Shown here piece after piece: positions 23,820 to 34,985 of a DNA stretch of 64,000 nt. Positions within the stretch are counted from its first letter, which is position 1, and each line of letters opens with the position of its first letter. The notes under the pieces are model-generated. The model searched no databases and was not told the origin of the DNA. It saw nothing but the letters and a program-made list of their open reading frames with translations. Where the stretch lies: positions 10,671,001 to 10,735,000 of the forward strand of contig CM037463.1 of assembly GCA_021014325.1 (NCBI GenBank), read 5' to 3'. Source of the DNA: Plazaster borealis (taxonomy: Eukaryota > Echinodermata > Asteroidea > Forcipulatida > Labidiasteridae). Position numbers and translations under genes: made by a program.

Positions 23820-24454
23820 GTTTTTTTGTTTGTGAGATTAATAATGTTAATAACGAAACTTGTAAGAAACAGCTTTGCACTCTATCGGTAAGAATCAGTA
23901 GGTCTCACACAACATGTTTACAAGAGCAAACAATCAAGAGGTATAGTAATTCACAGTAAACTTTGACACAAAATTGATGAAGAAATATCGTTGGTCAAAC
24001 TTGTCCCTTTTCAAAATATCTCAAATGTTTTCAGACTGACGATTTCAGGTGTCTGGGCCAGGCAGCATAGAGACCGTGAGATGAAATGAAGTGACCCTTA
24101 ATACGCCATGAATTTAAGTATAATATTTTATTCCCAAAGGGTATTCAACGGTTCTGTCAATGAAATAGCCAATTCAAAACAGGAAATGCAGAGAATCGTT
24201 CGTATTCATCCTTCAAGGACACTCTGGACCTTTGGTAGGAGTTGCAATTGTCCGATTCCAGGCTATCCTATTGTTGGCTCTTGACCGCAGAAACCATAAC
24301 AAAAGTAGAAAACCTTTCAAATCGTCATCTCTGTGATTAAGATTCCATAGGGAATGTTGATAGGTTTAAAAAAAAATAAGGTTTGAAAAAAAGAAATTAA
24401 AAAAACCCACAAAAAAACCCACATAGCGATAAGCCAATACCGAGTCGAATAACC

Positions 24455-24608
24455 GAAAAATTGTTTGATGTCTAATTTTTATAATACAAGGACGAAAGAA
24501 TTCAAAACCACTCCCAATGCGAATCGAGTTTGGCAGGGATGCTTCCGACAATGGCGAGCATGCAATGATCACAAAATAATGCCAAACCGTCACTTGATGC
24601 CAATGGTA
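24455..24608 (-). pseudogene. Degraded GPCR N-terminal relic
   Basis: The minus-strand start MASSDGLAL at about 24599 is followed by weak, indel-broken similarity to TM1 and to the ATTAGACATCAAAC (IRHQ) region. The upstream sequence (TGCAATCCAGT, then GAAAAAATCTGCCGGAGTCTTC near 24726) matches the 5' flank of the copy at 27735. That common flank supports the assignment more than the coding part does. Confidence 0.5.
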
Positions 24609-26075
24609 TGAAGAAAATTAAAGGAACAAGTTTTGTACGTTGCAATCCAGTAGGCATTTACTACAATGTTAAAATGATCGACCGTTATTTTAGGTTGGGT
24701 TTATTTTGTAGACTGTCTGTAGAAAAAATCTGCCGGAGTCTTCCAAAGTTTTTAAATAAAACTGTACATTTTAGTTTTTAAATAAAACTGTTCATCTGTA
24801 AGGCAAGCTAATAATTATTGTAAGAATCCAGGGAACCGACGAACGTGCAGAATTGAACTACGTGACTTTGAAGAGAATTATAAAGGTTTAAATGCTGTAA
24901 ATTCATTTTCAATTTGTAAGATTCCAATATCATGTGAGCATTCTTAAAACATCGACCGTGATGGTATGTTTCAATTTTTCAGAGTGAAAAAATGGCACAA
25001 GAACCGCAAAACATGACGTCATAAACATAGACTCCCAATGACGTGTTCAGTGTCAACTCAGCATTTTGTTGTAAATTTTGCTTCAAAGATGCAAGCGAAT
25101 GTAAAACTGAGATTCATCGCTGATTGGTAAATAATCATTTAGAATCATCACAAGTAAATTGACGGAAGTAGATGTTTCATGTTGTGCAAAAAGAAGTTTT
25201 GAATGTATTAGTAATTTCACCATTACCGAATTTACAACGTTACAGCTGAGTACTATTACTATGTTATCAATGATAATTATGAACCTTTATTAAGATGTGT
25301 CCATTCAGTTTATTTTCCTTGTCAAACAAATATCACAAACAATTCTGAGTCTGGAGGTGAAAACAGTGAGTTTGTTGTTACTGTCTACACAATGGGACTG
25401 AGTGTGTCAATATCCTGGTTCATCATTCTCAGTAGTAACTATGAGCAACGAGACCAGCCTCATTTTTCTTGGCGTTGCTTTCCGCAATATTCTGCGTCTA
25501 CGTCGCCCCGAAAGCTTGTATTTATAATAGCCGTATAATAAGTGCGAAGTCTGCGATTAAGAGTGTCTTCGCCCGCAAGCGCCTCATCCAACGGTGCTGG
25601 GATGGACTAACGTCTGCACATTCGCACTAGACTATTTCCCCTGACGTAATAATCCCCAGTTACCTCTTCCTGTTTATGAAAAATTTGACTATCAATAATA
25701 ATGTAGCTCAATTGTGAGTAAATCAAATGCAAATATTTTGTGTCATTCTTTGCCAAGTACTTAAAATACCCAAATCGCAACATTCTTCCTGCAAAATTAG
25801 TTTTAAAAAAACCCGTTTACATTATCCATGAAGCCACCGTGCATCATCGTATTATTGTGTGTGTGAATTGTGATTGTGCGCGTTGTGTCAATCAGCAGGA
25901 ATCGCTCCCGTCATCCCTCTACTACATCCTGAACAAGAATTTGTACAAGCTCATCAGCCCATCCCAGCGGACTTGGATGAGACCGTTGGGCCGAGCGAAA
26001 TGAGTGCCATGAAAAGGGAGACCTTTATGGACACAAGGTGGCAGCAGACTTAATTTTAAAATCAATATACAAATA

Positions 26076-26214
26076 GGCCGTGTCCGAATTGGCGGCTATG
26101 GCTACGGCTACGGCTGGATCGCCGCGTCATCGTGCGTTGAAGTATAGGACATCCTTAGCAACACACTTAACAACAGCCGTATCCGTAGCCGTAGCCGCCA
26201 ATTCGGATACGGCC
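26076..26214. mobile_element. 139-bp palindromic MITE with ATA duplication
   Basis: Ends GGCCGTGTCCGAATTGGC / GCCAATTCGGATACGGCC, flanked by ATA on both sides. The interior repeats GGCTACGGCTACGG. Units 1-3 show the empty site (ATACAAATAGT at about 4570, 10585, 18160). The 3-bp target fits a PIF/Harbinger-type MITE, although ATA differs from the usual TWA. Confidence 0.88.
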
Positions 26215-26739
26215 ATAGTATTATTTATGTGCAAATGATGTAACCACTGTGGTCAAAAGACACTAATCTAATGCACACATATTACTAAGGAGGCTGGTTT
26301 ATATTTTTGAATATTGAGCATTTAGCATCTGCTCTTGTCTCCAATTGTCATACAATGTTTGTACGGAGTGCCAAATAGGTACAACACTCCGTTGTTCAAA
26401 TCGTACTTGTCACGTTAGCAAATTACCATAACCAGACGGCACGTAATAGTGACGTATTGACTATTAACGTTTCAATGCAGCCAAAACAAGTAGTGAAAGG
26501 GAAAGTAAATACTATTCTTATTTTGACGAGTAGATTCCTTCTGATTCTCTCTTATTTTAAATAAACTCACCATACAAGCAACTTGTAAAGATGATTTCCT
26601 CAGTTTCAGACATCCTGTTTTCATAAAACGGCAGTTATTGCGGCAATCATAATACGCAACGGTGAATTGCGGGGCTTCAAATGTCATTTACTCGTCTTAA
26701 ATAATATTTGATGTAGTGAAGCTGCAGATAATGAAGATC

Positions 26740-27735
26740 TTACAATGACCTTGTTTCGGTCTGCTGTACTGGGTTAATAGATAAAGATGGCACATCGGTA
26801 GACTCCTCTCCAGGACGCACTCGGTTTCGACGAAATCGGCTCCGTGCAAGTTGCTTAAGCTGTGTACGGAAATGCTCGTACTTGAAACAATAAACGACTG
26901 GATTCACGCTCATGTTACACATGACTAATGCTATTAATATTTCGTACAAGTATTCAGGTGAAGGCGTTATGGTACCTACGACACCATGGGCAAAGAGTAA
27001 ACGCGACATCTCAACGGGCGTCCAACAAATACAAAACATGCAACCAGCGATCAGCATCGTCATTATGACGTTTCTCTTTGCCTTACTAAAGACACCATCT
27101 TGATGATTGGCGTTAGCATTGTCAAGTTTGTGTCGAAGAACGAGGAGTATTCTAACCTACGAGAACGATATGAGGATCACTGGAATGATATACTCGATCA
27201 AAATACTCACACTGCTGATAATAATCAACGCATTAGGACTAATGGAATAATCAAAGACGCACTCATTGACAGTGATTTTGTACATAAAAATAAACCTCAA
27301 CGCATATGCAAAACCAATGATCCAAGCAGCACACATTGAAACTTTGATCTTGAAGAGTGAGCAGTAGTTGCGGTGTTTGACCGGATAGCACGTGGCAAGA
27401 AAACGCTCCAGCGATATCACCACCAGATTGTACGTGGACGTCACACTTAAACCCCAAACAAAAAAGTTTGAAGAAATTAGCCTACATAGAATCTCTCCTG
27501 GAAAATTTCTCTCCACATTCTTCAAAAGCGAGCTCTGTTTGATCCCAGTCATGAGGAGAAACACCAAACCAGAGACGAAGTCGATGATGGATTGGTGACG
27601 GATAAGTCGGTTGGTGAAGGAGCTGAACTGTTTACGTCTAACCGTCATGACGAAAATCACCAAACCGTTTCCGAGGATGGCCGAGCATGCAATGACCGCG
27701 TTGAAGGCAAACGCCGCATCGACATTTGATGCCAT
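26740..27735 (-). pseudogene. Rhodopsin-class GPCR with one nonsense codon
   Basis: A full-length 331-codon copy in one unbroken frame except for a TAG at codon 193 (27157-27159), where intact paralogues have TAC (Tyr) in the TM5 motif ISFSY. Everything else is preserved: LGNGLVIFVM, Asp in TM2, SLERFLATCYP, CWTP and NPVVY, with the tail EESTDVPSLSINPVQQTETRSL-like. It starts MASNVDAAFAFN and has its own 5' flank type shared with the relics at 24455 and 28755. A single change separates it from a working gene, so it may be a very young pseudogene, a segregating null allele, or a base-call error. Readthrough is possible but unsupported. Confidence 0.87.
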
Positions 27736-28159
27736 TTTAAATTATACTATTTAAGACACAATTTGGAGGAACGTGTTCTGCTGTTGCAATCCAGTTGACA
27801 TTTACTACATGTAAAAATGAGTGAACATTATTTAGGTGCATAAGTTACATAAGTTAGGTGCATGTTGTAGACTGTCTTCAGAGAAAATCTGCCGGAGTCT
27901 TCTTAAGTTTTTAAATAAAACTTTGCATCTGTAAGGCAAGCTTTAATAATTATTATAGGCTAACCAACGAATGCGCAATGCGTGAGTTTGAAGAGAATCA
28001 AACGTTTAAAGGCTGTAGAGTCTTTTCAATTTGTAAGATTCCATTGTCATGTGAGCATTCTTATAACACGTCACAAATACCCAAGTCTTCCAAAAGCAAT
28101 TGCGCATTGTCCGTTATGGTATGTTTCAATTTTTCAGAGTGAAAAATATGGCACAAGAA

Positions 28160-28401
28160 CCGCTCCTCAATGAAGTTCTCTTGCAAATTCCTCAAAATGG
28201 AAACACAGGAAGAACATACCACAGACGACGTCGAGTTGATTGATTGTTGAGATTTGTTTAATCGTTGTTCTTGCATCTCAAAACATTCATGTGATGGATT
28301 GGTGACGAATAAGTCAGTTCGTGGCCACCTCGACGAAAATCACAAACAAGCGTTTCCAAGAACGGCTGAGAATCTAAAAGCAACGTTGAATGCGCCTGTT
28401 A
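28160..28401 (-). pseudogene. Degraded GPCR relic
   Basis: Minus-strand similarity to the TM1-TM2 region: GATGGATTGGTGACGAATAA (QSIIDF region) fused by deletion to TCGACGAAAATCAC (VIFVM region), and a weaker TM2-TM3 part at 28160-28245. A small insert bounded by TTGAGAT/ATCTCAA interrupts it. Confidence 0.55.
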
Positions 28402-28740
28402 CAAAAGGACTCGCCTTCATCCCCTAACAGTTATCATCGACGTTAACTTCTCAATACGTTTTGTCGTGATGCTGGATGGAAAAGAGCGATGCAAACTGAA
28501 TCTTCATTTCATTAGTTTGTATGTCTGGCACAGTATTCCAGTATCCACGCAATTCTCCCATAGCCAACTTGACAGCATCCAAGGCTTTCTTACATCTTTT
28601 ATACGCAAAATGAATCAGTCAGCAACGTTGGGGTGACGGTTAAGAGCAGAAAATGGCAAAGATGACCTTAATTTTGTTTCACGCTATAGTCAGTTTATTA
28701 GATAGAAACCATTAATGGGACAGGATCATGATGGCTGGAC
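28393..28740 (-). promoter_or_regulatory. Conserved receptor 5' flank block (copy 3)
   Basis: The counterpart of 7580-7935 placed 5' of the relic at 28160, with CAGTTATCATCGACGTTAAC and CAGTCAGCAACGTTGGGG conserved. Confidence 0.35.
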
Positions 28741-28754
28741 TAAAGTTAATACAT

Positions 28755-28887
28755 TAAGTCGGTTAGTGAAGGAGCTGAACTGTTTACGTCTAACCGTCAT
28801 GACGAAAATCACCAAACCGTTTCCGAGGATGGCCGCGCATGCAATGACCGCGTTGAAGGCAAATGCCACATCGACATTTGATGCCAT
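28755..28887 (-). pseudogene. GPCR N-terminal fragment (44 codons)
   Basis: A clean minus-strand fragment beginning MASNVDVAFAFNAVIAC and reaching FTNRL, nearly identical to the start of 27735, with the same 5' flank (TAAAGACACAATTTGGAGGA). It ends abruptly at the junction with the 28393-28740 block, so it is a truncation by rearrangement and not by decay. Confidence 0.85.
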
Positions 28888-29239
28888 TGTAAATTATACT
28901 AATAAAGACACAATTTGGAGGAACGTGTTCTGTCTGTTGCAATCCAGTTGACATTTACTACATGTTAAAATGAGTGAACATTATTTTAAGTCGGGTGCAT
29001 CTTCAGAGAAAATCTGCCGGAATCTTTTAAAGTTTTTAAATAAAACTTTGCATCTGTATAAGGCAAGTTTTAATTTGTAAGAATCCATATTATAGGCTAA
29101 CCAACGAATGCGCAATGCGTGAGTTTGAAGAGAATGTGAGCATTCTTATAACACGTCACAAACACTCAAGTCTTCCAAAAGCAATTGCGCATTGTCCGTT
29201 ATGGTATGTTTCAATTTTTCAGAGTGAAAAATATGGCAC

Positions 29240-29480
29240 AAGAACCGCTCCCCAATAAAGTTCTCTTTAAATTTTTCTCAAAATGGAAACACAAGAAACA
29301 CTAACCATAGACGAAATCGAGTTGACTGAATGTTGAGATCATTTCATCGTTATTCTTGCATCTCAAAACATTCATATGATGGGATGGTGACGGATAAGTA
29401 AGTTAGTGACCGTCTCGACGAAAATCACAAACCAGCGTTTCCAAGAACGGCTGAGAATCCAAAAGCAACGTTGAATGCTC
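29240..29480 (-). pseudogene. Degraded GPCR relic (copy of 28160 relic)
   Basis: The same architecture as 28160-28401, including the TTGAGAT...ATCTCAA insert and the fused TM1/TM2 pieces (GGGATGGTGACGGATAAGTA, then TCGACGAAAATCACAAACC). It shows the relic was duplicated after it broke. Confidence 0.6.
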
Positions 29481-29835
29481 CTGTTACAAAAGGACTCGCC
29501 TTCATCTCCTAACAGTTATCATCGACGTTAACTTCTCAAACGTTTTGTAGTGATGCTGGATGGAAAAGAGCGACGCAAACTGAATCTTCTTTTCATTAGT
29601 TTGTGTAATGCTGGCACGGTATTTCAGTGTCCACGCATTTCTCCCATAGCCAACTGGATGACATCAAAGCTTTCTTACATCTTTTATACGTAAAATGAAT
29701 CAGTCAGCAACGTTGGGGTGACAGTTAAGAGCAGAAAATCGCAAAGATGACCTTAATTTGGTTTCTGATTGTTCCACTCTCGTCAGTTTATTAGATAGAA
29801 ACCAATAATGGGACAGGATCATGATGGCTGAACTA
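29480..29835 (-). promoter_or_regulatory. Conserved receptor 5' flank block (copy 4)
   Basis: A fourth copy of the block, with CAGTTATCATCGACGTTAAC, AGTGATGCTGGATGGAAAA and CAGTCAGCAACGTTGGGG, now without an intact gene. Confidence 0.35.
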
Positions 29836-30562
29836 AAGTTAATACATAAGAGAATATTTTAAGTGGATCGGGGCTGGGATACATTACTTCCCGGTTGTTA
29901 ATTTAATAAAATGTCAATTTACCTCGTGCGTCAAATTCCTAACAATAGACTGTTTTGGGTCCCGATTTTAAAAAGCGAAGTGAAGCCACGGATGGGGTAG
30001 GCGGGAGTTGTCAATCTTGGTTTTCATAAAAATGTTGTCTGCTAAATTTAGTCAGAAATCATATATAGGATGTCTCTCTAAAACTAGAGTTTCCTTGAAA
30101 ACAAATTTTAGAACTTGCCACGGTAATGGACGGATTGAGGGTTAAAACGTAGGGACTTTTAATACTTGGTAGAAAAGCACTACAGCTGTTGAAAGTATTA
30201 ACTATTTTGAGAAATGACTCCCTTTCGAAGTAATGTAGTTTGAATAATCTTTTACTCAAAAACATTTTTAAAAACACCCAAAAAACAAAACTGTTGATCA
30301 TTTTTGCACTCAATCTATGGTTTAATGGGGTCAAATGCTAAGTGAATAATTGCTGCTTTTCTCCGTGCGGGAATGTATCGTGAGGGAGCACGGACATTAA
30401 ACCAATGGGGGTGTAATTTTGGATCGGAGGAAGTTGGTCCCTATGATCAAACTCCCTAATTTTCCAGGTTTTTTTAAACTGATATTGACTTATTGAAATT
30501 GATATTGACTTTTAAAAATATAATTTGACTTATTTAAATTCCAAGATATTGGAACGTGTCTG

Positions 30563-31240
30563 TCAATCGCTAACATTAAAAGCCGATGCTACATTTAGGT
30601 ACAAGTTTGGGGCTACATTTAGGTCGGGCGACATCTATGGTAAAAGTTTGTGGCTACATTTAGGTCAGTGTGACTTCTAGTGTACAAGTTTGTGGCTATA
30701 TTTAGGTCGGGGCGACATCTAGGTACAAGTTTGGGGCTGGATTTAGGTCGCGGCGACATTAAGGTACACGTTTGGGGCTACATTTAGGTTGGGCGACTTT
30801 TAGTTGGGGGTCCGGTTCCAAACAATGGAATCAATACGATCGGTTTGTCCTCAGTAAAAGTTTTGAGTAAATCTTAAACTAAACATCTAACAGACTTCCT
30901 ACGACGAATATCTAGTAATATGTTCATAATTGTGGCTAAGAACAATTAGATAGGCCTATAAGAATGTAAGCTTTTACAGCTCGTTTTTCCCGAAAAATTA
31001 CACTCTACCCTTAAAACAATAATATTTGAAATGAAATCAGGCTTGGCATTTCAAAATATTGTCATTCGCTGTCCTTAAAAGCCGGGGTTACATTTAGGTA
31101 CAAGTTTGGGGCTACATTTAGGTCGGGCGACATTTAGGTACACGTTTGGGGCTACAATTAGGTCGGGCGAAATTTAGGTACAAGTTTGGGGCTACACTTA
31201 GATCGGGGCGACATTAAGGGCTTGGGCTACATTTAGGGGC
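30563..31240 (+). repeat. Split minisatellite, unit about 40 bp
   Basis: Two blocks (30563-30805 and 31062-31240) of a degenerate unit built from GGCTACATTTAGGT, CGGGCGACAT and AGGTACAAGTTTGG. Both blocks open with similar sequence (CGCT..C.TTAAAAGCCG). About 255 bp of unrelated sequence lies between them. Non-coding. Confidence 0.8.
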
Positions 31241-31356
31241 AGCACAGTAGCGTGTATAGATTTGCATTCGTCAGTTTCTCTCGAGATTCAGTAATGAGAC
31301 AGGAGTGAAGAATGCTGACTTTATATCCGAGACGGAGCAACTCTTATTACAACTGA

Positions 31357-31502
31357 GGTCGATTTCACAAAGCACTATGATTCATCTTAAGATGAGTTAT
31401 CAGCATTACCATAGTAATTTGTATTGTGACATCACTCTTTGCTAAGCAACTGCGATGGATTTGCAGTTACGATCAATCTTAACTCTTTGTGAAATGGAGC
31501 CC
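31357..31502. repeat. MITE (TCGATTTCACAAA ends), copy 2
   Basis: Left GGTCGATTTCACAAAG, right CTTTGTGAAATGGAGCCC, with an inner pair CATCTTAAGAT / ATCAATCTTAA. Same end type as 11851-11994. Confidence 0.7.
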
Positions 31503-31955
31503 AAAACAGTCGTCGGTTCGCGCACAACACTGGTATTATTGCTTCTTGATTTGGGGAAAATAATTCAACAATATTGTCATTAACTTTGTTTTCGCGTGAG
31601 TAAACCCAGTTGCTGCTGAGTTATTATAATGCAGTTACACTGAAGTATTTGAAGTTTTTCATTGATAGTGTGCGTCAGCAAACAAATTGAAACATGTTTT
31701 GTCATATTTCCGAAATGAAATTTCAGTACGGCTTTGTAATAATTTAAACTATAGTAAGGATTCGAATGCAATAAAACGATATAAAAACTACTAGAATAAT
31801 AAACTGGATACAAAACTATTTGGCTATGACCAAAAACTAATGATTAAACTGACACTGTCCTATGTTAACCTGAAATGGGAATGTATGATTAATAATACAT
31901 AAGTAAAACAAATGATACACTCAGCACACATTAAAACTTTGCGATATTACCACCG

Positions 31956-32150
31956 GGGGCTCAATTTCATAGAGCTGCTTAAAAACAGAAAAGCTAAGCA
32001 CAACAAAATTATGCTTACCAGAATAAGGTTACCAGCCTAAATAACACCTCACAATAAACCGTCTGTGACTGGTATCCTGCTAATTTTTGCTTAGCAGCAA
32101 ATTGTTAGGCAATATTTTCAACTCAATAAAAAGCTCTATGAAATTTTGCC
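31956..32150. repeat. MITE (GCTCAATTTCATAGAGC ends)
   Basis: Left GGGCTCAATTTCATAGAGCT, right AGCTCTATGAAATTTTGCC, with inner AGCTAAGCA / TGCTTAGCAGC. Related to 54781-54960 and 2170-2304. Confidence 0.7.
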
Positions 32151-32163
32151 AAGATTGTACGTG

Positions 32164-32340
32164 GGTAGGTTGACCGCCTGCGAGATTTGTTTTCCTACGA
32201 ACTTTTTGTCCCCCATACGGCGAACTGTGTACAAACTTTTTTTTAATAGTGCCCTCTTTTGACTCTTCCTGCTCCAGCCCATGTTAACTTCCCGTATGAG
32301 GACAAAAAGTTCGTAAGAAAAAATCTTGCTGACCGCCCAG
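32164..32340. repeat. Palindromic MITE (TTACGAACTTTTTGTCC)
   Basis: The left arm CTACGAACTTTTTGTCC and right arm GGACAAAAAGTTCGTAAG are near-perfect inverted repeats that extend outward to GACCGCC. The best-preserved copy of the family seen at 3108-3290. Confidence 0.75.
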
Positions 32341-33100
32341 ACAATCTAAGCTATAGGCCTAAGATATCTAGTGAAGACTTCCGATCGCTCAATCATTGCG
32401 TTTGTCCAGCGAGCGCAACAGTACCGTAATGTATGGTGGCCCTGAAGGGACATCGGACAATGAGGTCGATTTTCTTGAAAGATTTCACGACTTGTGCCCA
32501 AGTCGCACTTTGGCGACAATGGTTACGACAAAATTAACAACCTGATGGCGAAAGTCTGTATTCATGACAAAATTCACGACTTATGCCCCAAGTCGTGAAT
32601 GTTGAAGCCAATATTAATGGCCAAATATTCGTCCTTGGCCAAATTTGCCAACCTAAAGAGGAGTGAAATTCTACTTTGTTTACATCAAATTAGGTAGTCT
32701 ATGCGGTCACTGCATAAAAATACATCGCTGCATGTTCACGCGTTAGGCAGCGTCCTCGAGTAGAATAGGTTGCTGGGAGATTTGTTTTGACAATGTCGCA
32801 TACTTGGTCATGAGTATTGCAGCGGGAGTTACACAGTGGACAACTTTGAGATTTATAAATACATTAATAAGGTCCTCTAGAAAAATGTAATTCGAGGCTA
32901 AAAATGCTACAGCAATTTGATATTTGTTTATTACAAATACTCCTGGGGTTTATCATTCATGTAAGCTAAAGGTCCAGGCTTTTATAATTTTTCATTAGGG
33001 CATTTAACGTAATCCTCCAAATTTCATTATCAAGTTAAACCAATCTGCCTTCTTCAAATTAATAGACCTCGCTTTCGTCAAAACCACCGTAAAATATTGG
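32341..33100. other. No gene recognised
   Basis: AT-rich sequence with a short internal inverted element around GACTTGTGCCCAAGTCGCAC at 32490-32600. No supported coding region. Confidence 0.5.
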
Positions 33101-33160
33101 TTCGTGCTTTGTCGCAGATTTTGTGCATATTTGGGAGTGCCATACCTTCATTCTGATATC

Positions 33161-34150
33161 TTACATCGCTTGTGTTGTTGCAGTTTGCTGTTTCGGGTAT
33201 ATGGCCACAGAGGGCGCATTACTAGACTCCTCTCCAGGATGCACTCGGTTTCGAAGAAATCGGCTTCGTACAAGTTGCTTGAGCTGTACGCGGAAATGCT
33301 CGTATTTGAAGCAATAAACGACTGGATTCACGCTCATGTTGCACATGACCAACCCCGTGAAAGCATCAGAAATGCGACCTACGGAAAACACATCAACGAT
33401 ATCAGTACTTAAGATCAATCGTAACATCTGAATCGGAGACCAGCAAATGAAAAACATGCAACCAGCGATCAGCATCGTAATGATGACGTTTCTCTTAGCC
33501 TTACTGAAGACACCATCTTGCTGATTGGCGTTAGCATTGTTAAGTTTGTACCGAAGAACAAGGAGTATTCTAACGTACGAAAGTGACATGAGGATCACTG
33601 GAACGATATACTCGACGAGAAAAGTCCAACAAAACACAAAGACCTCGAAGATCCTTCCGTTATTACGATTGTAGCGGCACTCCCCTTTCCTCATATGGTG
33701 TAAGAAAAGAAATATCAGTGCATATGCAAAACCAATGATCCAAGCAGCACACATTGAAACTTTGATCTTGAAGAGTGAGCAGTAGTTGCGGTGTTTGACC
33801 GGATAGCACGTGGCAAGAAAACGCTCCAGTGATATCACCACCAGATTGTACGTGGATGTAACATTGACCGCCCAGACAAAGTATTCAGACTCAAGGAATC
33901 TACAAATAACTTCGCCGAAGATGTTTGCTTCCAACATTGTCCGTAGCGAGCTCTGTTTGATCCCAGTCATGAGGAGATACATCAAGCCAGAGACGAAGTC
34001 GATGATCGACTGGTGACGGATAAGTCGGTTAGTGAAAGAGCTGAACTGTTCACGTCTGACCGTCATTACGAAAATCACCAAACCGTTTCCGAGGATGGCT
34101 GAGCATCCGATAGCAATGCTGAACGCTGCGACAATAGGACCGGACTCCAT
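33161..34150 (-). CDS. Rhodopsin-class GPCR (cluster copy 5, intact)
   Basis: An intronless seven-transmembrane receptor of 329 residues starting MESGPIVAAF. Motifs are G21-N22, Asp51, Cys83 with Cys158 in ECL2, E109-R110-F111, Trp137, CWSP (236-239) and NPVVY (275-279). It forms a subfamily with 39455-40447: TM3 reads YFVWAVNVTST, ECL2 HHMRKGECRYNRNNGR and TM6-ECL3 LSTDIVDVFSVGRISDAFTG. These differ sharply from copies 1-4, whereas TM1-TM2, loop 3 and TM7 stay almost the same. NVT in TM3 is membrane-buried and not a glycosylation site. Its 3' flank is also shared with 39455 (CACCGTAAAATAT near 33090 and 39390), so the duplication covered more than the coding frame. Ligand unknown. Confidence 0.94.
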   Translation of the reverse strand: MESGPIVAAFSIAIGCSAILGNGLVIFVMTVRREQFSSFTNRLIRHQSIIDFVSGLMYLLMTGIKQSSLRTMLEANIFGEVICRFLESEYFVWAVNVTSTYNLVVISLERFLATCYPVKHRNYCSLFKIKVSMCAAWIIGFAYALIFLFLHHMRKGECRYNRNNGRIFEVFVFCWTFLVEYIVPVILMSLSYVRILLVLRYKLNNANANQQDGVFSKAKRNVIITMLIAGCMFFICWSPIQMLRLILSTDIVDVFSVGRISDAFTGLVMCNMSVNPVVYCFKYEHFRVQLKQLVRSRFLRNRVHPGEESSNAPSVAIYPKQQTATTQAM

Positions 34151-34539
34151 TTTCCCTTAATGATCAGTTCCCGAATGCAAAAAGTCACTGGAAGAATGTT
34201 ATATGAAATTCGGTATCTGTGACAACTTGACGGTGATGGTTGGTCACTTTGGTGGTGTCCAAGTTATAACTTCACACACAATTTTGGTCTCCAGAGAATT
34301 TTGACCTTAAAGTATGCAGAGATTCATCGGAGGGGATGCAAGGAGTCTTCAAACATTAATGTATGGATATGCTCACCTCAGTTCTTCTCCTGACACATTA
34401 ATTCAAAAAGGCGTCATGAGCAAACAAATTTAAGTATTTTGAAGTAGTTGTGTTGGGGGGTTTCTTTCTTTTTTTGTAGGTTGTGCTGCGGTGAGTTGTG
34501 CTTGCATCGGCGAAGAACTGAATGGAAATATAATTTCTG

Positions 34540-34985
34540 TCGTGTTTCCAAAATGTGGAAGAGGTTTCTTGAGCCGCACGCGGATATGCTCGTACTTGAA
34601 GCAATGAACAACTGATCTAACATTCACTTGCTCATGACCAATCAAATCAGACTTGTTCCGATCAGCTCTGTTTGTTCCCTTATAGGTTCAAAGCTTAAGA
34701 AATCGCATCATCTCCAATGGCGTCGAAGAGAAGTAATACGTAATACTTGGATGTTACGTTGACTTCCCAGACGTAGTATTCAGCGTCAACAAACTCACAC
34801 GGAATGACAATTGTCTTCACAAAATTTGTGAAAATGGAAGATTGTTTGATGTCACAAGAAACACCGAATCAGAGACGAAGTCGATGATGGTTGGTGAAGG
34901 AGCTGAACTGTTCACGTCTGACCGTCTTGACGAAAATCACCGAACCATTTCCGAGGATGGCAGATGAACACGCAATTCACATTAC
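34540..34985 (-). pseudogene. GPCR with large internal deletion
   Basis: Read on the minus strand, the N-terminal part (34735-34985) covers TM1 to TM3 with frameshifts. It then jumps directly to the end of TM6 and TM7 (34540-34720, VVHCFKYEHIRVRLKK). The segment from TM3 to TM6 is missing. NVTST and TM3-type sequence (GTAGTATTCAGCGTCAACAA) place it with copies 5 and 6. Confidence 0.8.

Larger units (their letters stand above)
18037..25949. repeat. Segmental-duplication unit 3
   Basis: Landmarks are GGTGGCAGCAGAC at 18127, ACGTTGCAACATTCGT at 18314, CTATAGATACGAAAATG at about 21152, the receptor at 22827-23819, ACGTCATAAACATAGACTC at about 25015, and ATTTGACTATCAATAAT near 25682 (also 17850). 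It is enlarged by the 1278-bp element at 18462 and by the MITE at 21664. The intervals 19740-21660 and 24610-25950 contain no recognisable gene. Confidence 0.7.
25950..30480. repeat. Segmental-duplication unit 4 (rearranged)
   Basis: Opens with the same junction (CTCATCAGCCCATCCCAGCGG-type) and GGTGGCAGCAGAC at 26037, then the receptor at 26740-27735. After that the unit is rearranged: two more 5' flank blocks and three relics follow in direct repeat. The GGATCGGAGG block near 30420 marks the end of detectable similarity. 29836-30360 holds no recognisable gene. Confidence 0.65.

Noticed and set aside
30563..31240. CRISPR-like array
   Set aside because: Units are contiguous and degenerate without unique spacers, and the sequence is eukaryotic.
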